Source: an uncultured Tenacibaculum sp. (lineage in GTDB: Bacteria > Bacteroidota > Bacteroidia > Flavobacteriales > Flavobacteriaceae). From it: DNA of 64,000 nt. The translations under genes and the position numbers were made by a program. Positions 26,065 to 34,972 of this stretch are shown here, one piece after another. Positions within the stretch are counted from its first letter, which is position 1, and every line of letters starts with the position of its first letter. Where the stretch lies: the NCBI RefSeq assembly GCF_947504135.1, contig NZ_CANNGG010000002.1, positions 434,001-498,000 on the forward strand, read 5' to 3'. Under the pieces are notes generated by a model that saw nothing but the letters and a program-made list of their open reading frames with translations, was not told the DNA's origin and ran no database searches.

Positions 26065-27150
26065 TTGAAAATACTAGATTGGTACATACTAAAGCGTTAT
26101 CTGGTAACTTTTCTGTTTACCCTATTAATTCTAATACCTATTGCTGTAGCAATTGATATTGCTGAAAAGATAGACAAGTTTTTACGTCATGAAAACTTAA
26201 CTTTTTTTGAGGTAGCAAACGATTATTACAAGAACTTTATCATATACTACGCTAATACGTTCATGCCATTAGCACTGTTTATTGCGGTAATTTTGTTTAC
26301 TTCAAAGTTAGCAAATAACACTGAAATTATAGCTATAAACAGTTCTCAAGTATCATTTACTAGGTTTTTATATCCGTATTTTATAGGAGCTACTATTGTA
26401 TGTTTGGTAGCGCTTTTAATGAATCACTTTTTTGTGCCTACAAGTAGTAAAACAAGAAAAGCATTTGAAAAAGAGTATTTAAAAAAGAAAAAGTATACTG
26501 ATACTTCTATTAGAGAGTTTAGTTTACAATTGAATGATAGTAGTTATGTGTATCTCCAGAGATACGATTTAAAACGAAATTCAGGATATAACTTTTCGAT
26601 AGATTTATACGATGGGATAAAGCTAAAGAGTAAGTTAATGGCAGATAATATTAACTGGAACGAAAAGGATAGTACGTTTAAATTAAGTTCATGGAAACTT
26701 CGTAAAATATTTAAAGGAAGAGATAGTATTTTCTCAGGAAGAAGTTTAGATACAACGTTTACTTTTACTCCCACCGATTTCAATTACAAAAATATAATGG
26801 CACAAGAAATGAATTCACCAAAATTAATAAAATTCATTGATGTGTCTAGAAAAAGAGGTATTAAAAACTTAAACGCTTATTTAGTAGAACTGTATAAACG
26901 TACCAGTTTGCCTATTGCTAGTTATATTTTAACTATGATTGCTGTAGCTTTAGCTCATAAAAAAACTCGTGGAGGTATTGGAGCTAATTTGGCGATAGGA
27001 ATAGCGGTCATGTTTATTTATGTGTTCTTTTTAAAGGTAGCAGAAGTATTAGGGGCAGTAGCGGGCGCTAATGCTTTGTTAAATGTATGGGTACCAAATA
27101 TTGTTTTTGGTCTATACGCTATTTACTTATATATAAATGCAAGGAGATAA
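26065..27150 (+). CDS. LptF/LptG-family lipopolysaccharide export permease
   Basis: This YjgP/YjgQ-family inner-membrane protein should form part of the ABC transporter that extracts lipopolysaccharide and passes it to the Lpt bridge. The 361 residues begin MKILDWYILKRYLVTFLFTLL, a typical family opening, with about three hydrophobic segments before residue 130, a periplasmic jellyroll domain (about 130-260) and three more helices at the C-terminus. Translation starts at TTG 26065, one base after the tgt stop; no in-frame ATG would preserve the conserved N-terminus. The next gene overlaps its end by 14 bases. I cannot separate LptF from LptG by eye. lptD lies 30 kb away in this window. Confidence 0.88.
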   Translation: MKILDWYILKRYLVTFLFTLLILIPIAVAIDIAEKIDKFLRHENLTFFEVANDYYKNFIIYYANTFMPLALFIAVILFTSKLANNTEIIAINSSQVSFTRFLYPYFIGATIVCLVALLMNHFFVPTSSKTRKAFEKEYLKKKKYTDTSIREFSLQLNDSSYVYLQRYDLKRNSGYNFSIDLYDGIKLKSKLMADNINWNEKDSTFKLSSWKLRKIFKGRDSIFSGRSLDTTFTFTPTDFNYKNIMAQEMNSPKLIKFIDVSRKRGIKNLNAYLVELYKRTSLPIASYILTMIAVALAHKKTRGGIGANLAIGIAVMFIYVFFLKVAEVLGAVAGANALLNVWVPNIVFGLYAIYLYINARR

Positions 27151-28036
27151 ATTAAAAAACTACTTACATCTACATTTAATCGTTTTTATTTGGGGATTTA
27201 CAGCAATACTGGGAGCATTAATTTCAATTGATGCAGTTCCCTTAGTTTGGTATAGAATGTTTTTAGCAGTTATTTTTATAGCTCTGTATTTTTTGATCAG
27301 AAAAAAAACATTTAAAATAGAAAAAAAAGCGTTACTTAAGTTTGCTATTTCAGGAGTAATTATAGCTGTACACTGGATAACTTTCTTCAAAGCAATTAAA
27401 GTATCAAATGTATCAGTAGCATTGGTAACAATGAGTACAGGAGCTTTTTTTGCTTCGTTAATAGAGCCTTTCTTTTTTAAGAGAAAAATAAAGCTTATAG
27501 AAATCGTTTTGGGCTTACTCGTAATTGCTGGTCTGTATATTATATTCAATTTTGAAAGTCAATATACTTTGGGAATCGTTTATGCTTTGATATCGGCTTT
27601 TTTATCTGCATTATTTTCGGTATTAAATGGATTATTTATCCAAAAACATGATGCAAATACGATTTCCTTTTATCAGTTATTATTTGGTGTTTTAGGAGTA
27701 ACCTTATACATGTTATTTACACAACAATTTTCAATAGAATTTTTCCAAATTAAAACAACAGATTGGATATATTTATTTGTGTTAAGTAGTGTTTGTACAG
27801 CGTATGCTTTTATAGCTTCGGTAAAAGTAATGAAGTATTTAACTCCTTATACAGTAATGCTTACCATTAATTTAGAACCCATATATGCTATTGTTTTAGC
27901 ACTCATAATTTTTGGTGAAAAAGAACAAATGAATCCAGAGTTTTACTATGGTGCTTTCATTGTTTTGTTTGTGGTGTTGCTTAACGGAGTTTTAAAAAAT
28001 GCCTCTTCGATAAAAAAGAAAATGATTAAAAAATAG
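27137..28036 (+). CDS. EamA-family (DMT superfamily) transporter
   Basis: A 299-residue inner-membrane protein with about ten hydrophobic helices arranged as two related halves, each an EamA domain. The first half opens HLIVFIWGFTAILGALISI and continues VPLVWYRMFLAV. The second contains SLNGLFIQKH-like and VLTINLEPIYAIVLALIIFGE segments, where the Pro-flanked E of NLEP is family-typical. Such carriers export or import metabolites; the substrate here is unknown. The start codon overlaps the end of the LptF/G gene by 14 bases, which implies translational coupling. A short basic tail ends the protein. Confidence 0.87.
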   Translation: MQGDKLKNYLHLHLIVFIWGFTAILGALISIDAVPLVWYRMFLAVIFIALYFLIRKKTFKIEKKALLKFAISGVIIAVHWITFFKAIKVSNVSVALVTMSTGAFFASLIEPFFFKRKIKLIEIVLGLLVIAGLYIIFNFESQYTLGIVYALISAFLSALFSVLNGLFIQKHDANTISFYQLLFGVLGVTLYMLFTQQFSIEFFQIKTTDWIYLFVLSSVCTAYAFIASVKVMKYLTPYTVMLTINLEPIYAIVLALIIFGEKEQMNPEFYYGAFIVLFVVLLNGVLKNASSIKKKMIKK

Positions 28037-28079
28037 TATTTTAAGAAAAACGATCAAGGTAAACTGTACAATTTTTTAG

Positions 28080-28087
28080 TATGTTTG
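28080..28087 (+). promoter_or_regulatory. -7 element of accA
   Basis: TATGTTTG fits TAnnTTTG and lies 50 bases before the accA ATG, leaving a leader of about 45 bases. No clear -33 TTG is seen at the expected distance. Confidence 0.45.
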
Positions 28088-28137
28088 CCTTTACAAACGA
28101 CTAACTAGAAAATTAGAAAATCAAATTATATACAATA

Positions 28138-29091
28138 ATGGAATATTTAGATTTTGAAATGCCAATTAAAGAACTACAAGATCAGTTGGCAAAATGTCAG
28201 ATTATTGGAGAAGAAAGTGAAGTAGATGTAACGGAAACATGTAAAAAAATCGAAAAAAAATTAGCAAAAGCAAAGAAAGATATATATAAAAATTTAACTG
28301 CATGGCAACGTGTACAGTTATCTCGTCATCCAAATCGTCCGTATACACTAGATTATATAAAGGCGCTTTGTGGTGATACTTTTATGGAGTTACATGGAGA
28401 CCGAAGTGTAAAAGATGATAAAGCTATGATAGGCGGCTTAGGAAAAATAGGAGATCAGTCTTTTATGTTTATCGGCCAGCAAAAAGGGTACAACACAAAA
28501 ACACGTCAATACCGTAACTTTGGTATGGCAAACCCAGAAGGATACCGTAAAGCATTACGTTTAATGCGTATGGCTGAAAAATTCGGAATTCCGGTTGTAA
28601 CTTTTGTAGATACTCCAGGGGCTTACCCAGGGTTAGAAGCAGAAGAACGTGGGCAAGGAGAAGCTATTGCTCGCAATATTTTCGAAATGACTTGCTTAAA
28701 AACCCCTATTATTACTATAATTATTGGTGAAGGAGCTTCAGGTGGAGCTTTAGGGATTGGAGTAGGAGACAGAGTATATATGTTAGAAAATTCATGGTAT
28801 TCAGTTATTTCCCCTGAAAACTGTTCAACAATTTTATGGAGAAGCTGGGAGCAAAAAGAAAAAGCTGCAGAAGCATTAAAGTTAACAGCTAAAGATGGAA
28901 TGAAATTGAATATAGTTGATGATATCATTAAAGAACCGTTAGGAGGAGCTCATTCTGATAGACCAGCTACTTTCGAAGCAGTTAAAGAACAAATTTTAAA
29001 AGCCTACAATGAGTTAAATGAGTTAAAAGAAGCTGATTTAATAGCTCAACGTATGGAAAAATATGAAAATATAGGAGTATTTAAAGAATAG
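28138..29091 (+). CDS. accA: Acetyl-CoA carboxylase carboxyltransferase subunit alpha
   Basis: AccA with AccD forms the carboxyltransferase that makes malonyl-CoA, the first committed step of fatty acid synthesis. The 317-residue length is standard. Family landmarks are the N-terminal helical hairpin (about residues 1-60), [58 protein letters not shown] and [15 protein letters not shown]. The usual SVISPEGC segment reads SVISPENC here, a mild substitution. It has its own -7 element and is followed by a good terminator at 29118, so it is probably transcribed alone. accD is not in the window. Confidence 0.96.
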   Translation: MEYLDFEMPIKELQDQLAKCQIIGEESEVDVTETCKKIEKKLAKAKKDIYKNLTAWQRVQLSRHPNRPYTLDYIKALCGDTFMELHGDRSVKDDKAMIGGLGKIGDQSFMFIGQQKGYNTKTRQYRNFGMANPEGYRKALRLMRMAEKFGIPVVTFVDTPGAYPGLEAEERGQGEAIARNIFEMTCLKTPIITIIIGEGASGGALGIGVGDRVYMLENSWYSVISPENCSTILWRSWEQKEKAAEALKLTAKDGMKLNIVDDIIKEPLGGAHSDRPATFEAVKEQILKAYNELNELKEADLIAQRMEKYENIGVFKE

Positions 29092-29117
29092 TATTTAACA
29101 TGCTTCTTATACAATTT

Positions 29118-29145
29118 AAAACTCGCCTATGGTGGGTTTTTTTTT
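29118..29145 (+). terminator. Rho-independent terminator of accA
   Basis: A ten-pair stem (aaaactcgcc at 29118-29127 with ggtgggtttt at 29131-29140, two G-U pairs, three-base loop) is followed by further T residues. Confidence 0.75.
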
Positions 29146-29208
29146 ATTTAATACTTTTCAAGTACCTTCGTACTACTTCATAAAAAGAGATAGTAATATC
29201 ATAATTCA

Positions 29209-30078
29209 ATGAGTAAAGAAGAGTTAGCTATAAAAACCACCTATTTTAGTATTCTTAGCAATACTAGTTTAGCAATTATAAAGGGATTAGCAGGTGTTTT
29301 TGGGAACTCATACGCATTAATAGCAGATGCAATTGAATCTACTACTGATATATTTTCTTCTATTTTGGTGTTATTAGGATTAAAATATGCGAAAAGACCT
29401 GCCGATAAGAATCACCCATACGGACACGGAAAAATAGAACCTTTAATTACCTTTGTTGTAGTAGCCTTTTTGGTAACTTCGGCTACAATTATTGCCTATG
29501 AAAGTATACAGAACATCCAAACTCCACATAAAACTCCTAAACCATGGACGTTACTCGTTTTAGGAGCAATTATCATTTGGAAAGAAATATCCTTTCAAAT
29601 TGTAATTAGAAAAAGTAAAGAGACTAACAGTTCTTCCTTAAAAGCAGATGCATGGCACCATAGAAGTGATGCAATCACTTCTGTAATGGCGTTTATAGGA
29701 ATTTCAATAGCACTTATTTTTAAAGAAGGTTATGAAACAGCTGACGATTGGGCAGCTTTATTAGCCTCTTTCTTTATTTTATACAATAGTTACCTGATTT
29801 TTAGACCAGCCTTAGGTGAGATAATGGATGAGCATGTGTATGACGATTTAATAGAAGATATAAGAGAAAAATCGTTGGAAGTAGAAGGTGTTTTAGGAAC
29901 AGAAAAGTGCTTTGTTCGTAAAGCAGGAATGAGGTATCATGTAGATTTACACGCTATTGTAGATGGCTCCATTACAGTAAAAGAAGGACATTATATTGCC
30001 CATAAATTGAAAGATTATTTAAGAAAACAATTTCCAGATTTAGGTCATGTTTTAATTCATGTAGAGCCTAATGCGTAG
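29209..30078 (+). CDS. Cation diffusion facilitator (CDF) family metal transporter
   Basis: CDF proteins are inner-membrane antiporters that export divalent metals such as zinc, iron or manganese. The 289 residues give about six helices (to residue ~205) and a C-terminal cytoplasmic metal-sensing domain ending FPDLGHVLIHVEPN. In helix 2 the metal site reads ADAIESTTDIFSS, so Glu stands where E. coli YiiP has Asp45, with Asp retained at the Asp49 position. In helix 5 DAWHHRSDAITS gives the His and Asp pair. The HPYGHGKIEP loop is also family-typical. Metal specificity cannot be assigned. It has its own upstream gap after the accA terminator and is followed by a decayed gene. Confidence 0.9.
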   Translation: MSKEELAIKTTYFSILSNTSLAIIKGLAGVFGNSYALIADAIESTTDIFSSILVLLGLKYAKRPADKNHPYGHGKIEPLITFVVVAFLVTSATIIAYESIQNIQTPHKTPKPWTLLVLGAIIIWKEISFQIVIRKSKETNSSSLKADAWHHRSDAITSVMAFIGISIALIFKEGYETADDWAALLASFFILYNSYLIFRPALGEIMDEHVYDDLIEDIREKSLEVEGVLGTEKCFVRKAGMRYHVDLHAIVDGSITVKEGHYIAHKLKDYLRKQFPDLGHVLIHVEPNA

Positions 30079-30099
30079 TAATCATTAAAATTAAGAAGC

Positions 30100-31000
30100 A
30101 TGCAAACAGTATTAGGAGTTAATGGACAAATAGCTGGAGAATTAACGAGAGAATTGTATAAAAACTATACAAAGAGTATTAGGTTAGTTAGTAGAAACCC
30201 TAAGAAAATACATGAGACTGATGAGCTTTTTTCTGCTAATTTATTAGAGGCTAATACAACTGAAAAAGCAGTAGAAGGAAGTGAAATAGCATACCTTAAA
30301 GTTGGACTTCCAATGAATTCTCAAATGTGGGAAGATCAATTTGAGATAATGATGAAAAACGTTATTGAAGCTTGTAAAAAACATCATTGTAAATTGGTCT
30401 TTTTTGACAATACCTATATGTATGCAAAAACAAGTGAAGCTCAAACAGAAGAAAGTCAATTTGTACCAATAGGAAGAAAATCAGTTGTAAGAGCAAAAAT
30501 GGCTGAAATGCTATTTAAATAAATTAACAATAAAACTATTGAAGCCGTTATTTGTAGGGCTCCTGAGTTTTATGGACCTAATAAAACACACAGTATTACC
30601 AATACGTTGATTTTTGATAATATTCAGCAAAAGAAAAAATTAAAAGTCCGCCTTAAAAGATACTACTAAAAGAACTTTAATTTGGACACCAGATGCTAGT
30701 AGAGCCATAGCTTTGATAGGTAATACACTAGAAATATATAATCAAACTTGCATTTACCTTGTAATGATAGTAGACCTACATATAAAGAATTGATTGAAAT
30801 AGCATCAGAAGTTTTTAAACAAGACTTTACGTACACAGTGGTAAAATTTATTTAATAAGCAAATAAATAAATTACAAAAACTATTGCCTAGGTACAAATA
30901 TGATAATATATTTATTTCAGATAAGTTTAAAACAAAGTTTCCAGATTTTAAGATTACGACTTTTAAAGAAGGAATAGAGATAATAAGTAAGAGCAAATAG
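30100..31000 (+). pseudogene. Decayed NAD-dependent epimerase/dehydratase (extended SDR)
   Basis: The first 140 codons (30100-30522) look like the N-terminal Rossmann half of an atypical SDR epimerase (VLGVNGQIAGELTRELYKNY, with conserved KLVFFDNTYMYA). An in-frame TAA at 30520 is followed, still in frame, by clear homologous coding sequence (EAVICRAPEFYGPNKTHSI). The frame then shifts by +1 near 30650 (KRTLIWTPDASRAIALIG), returns near 30750 (HLPCNDSRPTYKELIEIAS), hits a stop near 30854, and resumes in the +1 frame (LLPRYKYDNIFISDKFK) to a stop at 31000. The total span of about 300 codons equals an intact protein. One nonsense and at least three frame changes mean the gene is dead. A truncated product is unlikely to bind substrate. 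Confidence 0.88.
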
Positions 31001-31020
31001 GTATAAATCTTATGTAAAAT

Positions 31021-31053
31021 AAAAAGCTTTAAACATTATGTTTAAAGCTTTTT
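31021..31053. terminator. Bidirectional terminator between the pseudogene and the TonB-like cluster
   Basis: A perfect 15-bp stem (aaaaagctttaaaca and its complement) with a three-base loop spans 31021-31053. A and T runs on the two sides allow use from either strand, serving the convergent minus-strand gene that ends at 31077. Confidence 0.8.
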
Positions 31054-31076
31054 ATTTTGAGGTATTTTATTACCCG

Positions 31077-32192
31077 TTAGTTTAACTTAAAAGTAATAGG
31101 TATATAGTATTCTACATTTGCTGATTTTCCATCATGTTTAGCAGGAATAAAGGTAGGTAAATTAGCTACCATTTTTTTAGCCTCTTGTTCTAATAACTGT
31201 CCATTTTGAGGTCCTTTCATTTTAATATTAGTTACATCACCGTTTTTATCTATAATAAAACGAACCCAAACTCGACCTTCTATATTTTGCTCAGCAGCTC
31301 CAGCAGGATAGTTAAAGTTTCTTTGAATATGACTAATCATTCTTTCATTAAAACAGTTTAATTTTTGCATATCAGCCACCTTAGTACAAGCTTTAAATTG
31401 AGGTATACTTTGCACTTCAGCAAACTTTACAAAATCTGTAATTTCTTTTTCTTTAACAACTTTAGAAGTGTTGGCTACTGAAGTTCTGTTTACTTTAGAA
31501 GTATTAGTATTTGAAGCACCAGGAGCTTTAAAAGTAATAGGAACACCGTATTTTACTTTTACATTCTTTCCGTTGTGTTTACCTGGAATAAATTTAGGAA
31601 GGTTATTAATAATTCTACTAGCTTCCTTTTCTAAAGATTCTCCTCCTTCAGGACCACGCATTAATATGCTTTCTACATTTCCTTGCTCATTAATTGTAAA
31701 CTGAACTAAAACCCTTCCTTGAATGCCAGCATCTAACGCTTCTTTAGGGTAGTTAAAGTTTTTAATAATGTGTTTGGTCATATTAGTTTCAAAACATTTT
31801 GCTTGTTTTATTAAAGGCACATTATTACATTTTTCAAATAATGGAATCTCTTCAACTAAGTTAAAAGGGATTTTTTCAATTGTAGAAGAGTTGTCTTCGA
31901 GCTCTAATTTTCCAACCAACAAAGTATTCTTTTTAATATCAGCTACTTTTTGAGAAGAATTAATTCCTCCTATAGCGGATACAGCTTCTTTGTTTTTACG
32001 TACCACGCGTCTTCTGGTTGATACTTCAATAGATAATTGTTTTCCTGCACCATTATCGGTGTCTTCAATTGCACATTTAGTTATGCTGTTAGGATCAGCT
32101 ACCGTTTCGTCAGGAGTGGTACATACTTCTTGACCTACAACTGCTAAAGAAAGTAACATAGCAGCTACTACTGAGGGGAGTTTTTTCATCAT
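31077..32192 (-). CDS. Secreted protein with two TonB C-terminal-like domains
   Basis: A 371-residue exported protein with a signal peptide (about 1-20, ending AVVGQ) and then a conserved EVCTTPDE...ITKC segment shared with its two neighbours. Two TonB-C domains follow, at about 135-225 and 280-371; each has the pattern FNYP-x-GRVxVxF-x-I-x-x-x-G-x-V and ends NLPxFIPxKHxGK...YxxPITFK. Classical TonB proteins are held by an N-terminal helix and energise outer-membrane receptors; this protein seems to be released by signal peptidase, so such a role is doubtful. It lies in a run of three paralogues and looks like an internally duplicated member. Either of two adjacent ATG codons could start it. 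Confidence 0.75.
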   Translation of the reverse strand: MMKKLPSVVAAMLLSLAVVGQEVCTTPDETVADPNSITKCAIEDTDNGAGKQLSIEVSTRRRVVRKNKEAVSAIGGINSSQKVADIKKNTLLVGKLELEDNSSTIEKIPFNLVEEIPLFEKCNNVPLIKQAKCFETNMTKHIIKNFNYPKEALDAGIQGRVLVQFTINEQGNVESILMRGPEGGESLEKEASRIINNLPKFIPGKHNGKNVKVKYGVPITFKAPGASNTNTSKVNRTSVANTSKVVKEKEITDFVKFAEVQSIPQFKACTKVADMQKLNCFNERMISHIQRNFNYPAGAAEQNIEGRVWVRFIIDKNGDVTNIKMKGPQNGQLLEQEAKKMVANLPTFIPAKHDGKSANVEYYIPITFKLN

Positions 32193-32328
32193 TGTGCTCT
32201 ATTTTAAGGGTTTGGTAGGTTAATTTAATATTAACTAACGCTGTAAATTTAACAAAAAAAAAGTAAATACAAAATTATTTTGTATTTACTGGTTAAGAGC
32301 AAGATAATTTTAACTAGAAAAGATAAGT

Positions 32329-33000
32329 TTATCTTTTAGGAACTTTAAAAATTATGGGTAAGGCGTATTTTATATTAACGGCTTTCCCTTTATGAGTTCC
32401 TGGAATAAATTTAGGAAGAGTAGAAATTAATCTATTAGCTTCTTCTTCTAATATTTCACTATTTTCAGGTCCTTTTTCTTTAATATCAAATACATTACCT
32501 TCTTTATCAATTGTAAATTGTACAAGTACTTTTCCTTCAATTTTTTTCGAAATAGCTTCTTTAGGATAATCAAAATTTCTTACAATATGTTGAACCATTT
32601 CTTTTTCAAAACATTTTGATTGTTGCAGGATAGGTTTTCTTTTACAATCTTTAAATAAAGGAATTTGTTCTACAAGATGAAAAGGAACCTTTTCAATTGA
32701 AGTAAGAATGTCTTCTTCTAAGTTTAGTTTTTCAACAAGAAGTTTTTTATTTTCAAGTTTATTTATGTCATTAGGATTCGTAGAGATTGTGTTAACTTTT
32801 CTTAATTTTCTATGTCTACGTCTAGTAGAAATTTCTTTAATTTCTTCAGATTCTAGAGCTTCTTTTACATCGTTAATAGAGCATTTTGTAATGCTGATGG
32901 TATTAAGATCTTGAACTTCATCTTTAGGAGTTTCACACTTCTCTTGAGAGTAAGAAAGAGAAATTAAGAAAAATAAGCAAACATTAAAAAAAAGCTTCAT
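32329..33000 (-). CDS. Secreted single TonB C-terminal-like domain protein (paralogue 2)
   Basis: This 223-residue protein carries a signal peptide (MKLFFNVCLFFLISLSYSQ) and the shared EKCETP...ISITKCSI segment with two Cys residues. An Arg-rich stretch (STRRRHRKLRK) and one TonB-C domain follow at about residues 130-220, with FDYPKEAISKKIEGKVLVQF and LPKFIPGTHKGKAVNIKY. I start at ATG 33000; a longer reading from 33030 would add ten residues ahead of a good signal peptide and is not favoured. It closely resembles the first half of the 371-residue neighbour. The gaps of about 70-140 bases between the paralogues make an operon plausible but not certain. Function is unknown. Confidence 0.72.
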   Translation of the reverse strand: MKLFFNVCLFFLISLSYSQEKCETPKDEVQDLNTISITKCSINDVKEALESEEIKEISTRRRHRKLRKVNTISTNPNDINKLENKKLLVEKLNLEEDILTSIEKVPFHLVEQIPLFKDCKRKPILQQSKCFEKEMVQHIVRNFDYPKEAISKKIEGKVLVQFTIDKEGNVFDIKEKGPENSEILEEEANRLISTLPKFIPGTHKGKAVNIKYALPIIFKVPKR

Positions 33001-33069
33001 GTTAGGTTTTATAAGGGGTTTGGACTGCAAAAATAAAATTATATAACATTAAATTAACTTGTTGAAATG

Positions 33070-33735
33070 TTAATTTAATATTAAGTTTATAGGAAATGAA
33101 TAAGTGACATTTACAGGTATTCCTTTTTCTTTACCAGCTGAAAATTGAGGAAGTTTATTTATAATCCTACTAATCTCATTTGTAATAATTTCACTTGGTT
33201 TTGAACTAACTACTTGAATATTTTTAGGGTTGCCATAAATATCAATTGTAAATTGAATTAAAATTCTACCATGTATACCTTCTTGAGAAAAAACTTCAGG
33301 ATAATAATTTTTTGAAAAATGTTTTTGCATGCTGTCTTTAAAACATTTTTTAGCTTTTTGTTTCGTGCTATTTTCACAACTAGGAAATAAAGGAACTTCC
33401 TCTACAACTGAAAATAACACTTCTTTTGTTTGTGATTTTAAGGTGTTCTTTAGAGTTAGGTCACTATTAGTTGTTATAATAGTTACATTAGATTTAGCAC
33501 TAAGATTAGATTGATTTTCTTGAATTTGTTTTCTAACTTTTTTAATTCTATTTCTAGCTGCCAATGTTCTAGTGTTTTTTTGAGGTAATTTTTGTGATTT
33601 ATCAGTAATATCACATTTGTCAATGCTAATAATATTTAAATCAATTGTGTTTTCTTCAGGAGTAGTGCAAACTTCTTGAGCAAAAATTGTTAAACTAAAT
33701 AAGCAAGAGAATAATAGGGATAGTGTAGTTTTCAT
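33070..33735 (-). CDS. Secreted single TonB C-terminal-like domain protein (paralogue 3)
   Basis: A 221-residue paralogue, the first of the three in transcription order. The signal peptide is MKTTLSLLFSCLFSLTIFAQ and the mature part opens EVCTTPEENTIDLNIISIDKC, matching both neighbours. A basic central region leads to a TonB-C domain (about 125-221) that is more divergent: it has YYPEVFSQEGIHGRILIQF and LPQFSAGKEKGIPVNVTY but lacks the FIPG form seen in the others. I start at ATG 33735; the 33771 start would add 12 residues before the signal peptide. It probably arose by tandem duplication. What the proteins bind is unknown. Confidence 0.7.
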   Translation of the reverse strand: MKTTLSLLFSCLFSLTIFAQEVCTTPEENTIDLNIISIDKCDITDKSQKLPQKNTRTLAARNRIKKVRKQIQENQSNLSAKSNVTIITTNSDLTLKNTLKSQTKEVLFSVVEEVPLFPSCENSTKQKAKKCFKDSMQKHFSKNYYPEVFSQEGIHGRILIQFTIDIYGNPKNIQVVSSKPSEIITNEISRIINKLPQFSAGKEKGIPVNVTYSFPINLILN

Positions 33736-33871
33736 AAATTTTAAGAGGTTGTTTGGTGTTGTAAAAATCATTTTTTTCTACCTGACACCTCTTAAGGAAT
33801 TATGATAAATCTATTAAATAAAGCTTTTTTAAATGTTATGAATATTAATTAAATATTAAGTAGAATTGATG

Positions 33872-33905
33872 TATAAAAAAAGCCTCCACAAACTATGAAG
33901 GCTTT
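33872..33905 (-). terminator. Terminator of the cyclophilin-FKBP gene
   Basis: Ten positions (aaagcctcca at 33879-33888 against tgaaggcttt at 33896-33905) pair with one mismatch around a seven-base loop. On the minus strand the stem is followed by a T run, just beyond the gene ending at 33933. Confidence 0.75.
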
Positions 33906-33932
33906 ATTTAAAATATAATATGTTGTAAATTA

Positions 33933-34862
33933 TTATTTTACATTCATTAACTCAACATCAAAGATTAAAGTTGCGTTTGGAGGAATTACACCACCAGCAC
34001 CTTGTGCACCATATGCTAAGTCAGATGGAATTACTAAACGAGCTTTGTCGCCCACTTTTAATAACTGAATACCTTCATCCCAACCAGGAATTACCTGACC
34101 AACACCAATAGCAAAATCGATAGGTTGTTTACGCTTATATGATGAATCAAATACAGTTCCATCTAATAACTGACCTTTATAGTGTACAGAAACCATAGCT
34201 CCTTTAGTAGCTTGTTTTCCGTCTCCGTTTTGTAAGATCTTATAACGTAAACCACTTGGAGTTTCATCGTATCCTGCAGCTACTTGATCTAATAATTCTT
34301 TTTGTTTAGCTTTTGCTTCAGCTTCACGTTTTTCACGAGCTCCTTCAAAAGTTCTAAAAGCTTCTACAGCATTAAAAGCTTCAGCATCATTACCAACACG
34401 AATAATTTCAACATCCATAGTATCGTCTTGAGCAATTGCATCAACAACGTCTTGTCCTTCAACAACACTACCAAAAACAGTGTGTTTACCGTCTAACCAA
34501 GGAGTAGCAACGTGTGTAATAAAGAATTGAGAACCGTTTGTTCCAGGTCCTGCGTTTGCCATAGATAATTTTCCAGGAGCATCGTGCTTTAATTCAGGGT
34601 GAATTTCGTCATCAAATTTATAACCAGGGTTTCCTGTTCCTGTTCCTTGAGGACATCCTCCTTGAATCATAAAATCAGCAATTACACGGTGGAATTTTAA
34701 TCCGTTATAATAAGGAGTTCCTTGTGGTTTCGCTGAGTTTTCTAAATTTCCTTCTGCTAAAGCAACAAAGTTACCTACAGTTCCAGGAGTTTTTTCATAT
34801 TCCAAGTTTACTAAAATATCACCTTTGGGAGTGGTGAACTTTGCATAAATTCCGTTATCCAT
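33933..34862 (-). CDS. Cyclophilin-FKBP fusion peptidyl-prolyl isomerase
   Basis: One 309-residue chain carries two unrelated prolyl isomerase domains. Residues 1-160 are a bacterial cyclophilin ([49 protein letters not shown]). A charged linker of about 35 residues ([20 protein letters not shown]) follows, and residues ~205-309 are an FKBP domain ([53 protein letters not shown]). Such dual immunophilins (CFBP type) are described from Flavobacterium and, in the reverse order, from Toxoplasma. No signal peptide is seen, so it should act in the cytoplasm as a folding helper. ATG 34862 follows a purine-rich stretch. Confidence 0.93.
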   Translation of the reverse strand: MDNGIYAKFTTPKGDILVNLEYEKTPGTVGNFVALAEGNLENSAKPQGTPYYNGLKFHRVIADFMIQGGCPQGTGTGNPGYKFDDEIHPELKHDAPGKLSMANAGPGTNGSQFFITHVATPWLDGKHTVFGSVVEGQDVVDAIAQDDTMDVEIIRVGNDAEAFNAVEAFRTFEGAREKREAEAKAKQKELLDQVAAGYDETPSGLRYKILQNGDGKQATKGAMVSVHYKGQLLDGTVFDSSYKRKQPIDFAIGVGQVIPGWDEGIQLLKVGDKARLVIPSDLAYGAQGAGGVIPPNATLIFDVELMNVK

Positions 34863-34972
34863 TTTTCTCTTGTTTATTTATATATGTATGATTCTAGTGT
34901 CCAAAATTTAAGGGAAAAAAGAATCTTTTTATTAAAATAGCTAAATCATTGTTTTTCTTAGCAATGACAAAG

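Noticed and set aside
27160..27549. Minus-strand frame of 129 codons opposite the EamA gene
   Set aside because: The plus-strand frame has clear family features; the reverse one is its complement and Lys/Ile-biased.
30100..30522. Functional short SDR protein of 140 residues
   Set aside because: Homologous sequence continues past the stop in the same and shifted frames, so this is the remnant of a longer gene.
31077..33735. Classical TonB energy transducers
   Set aside because: They carry cleavable signal peptides instead of an N-terminal anchor and no exbB or exbD gene is near.
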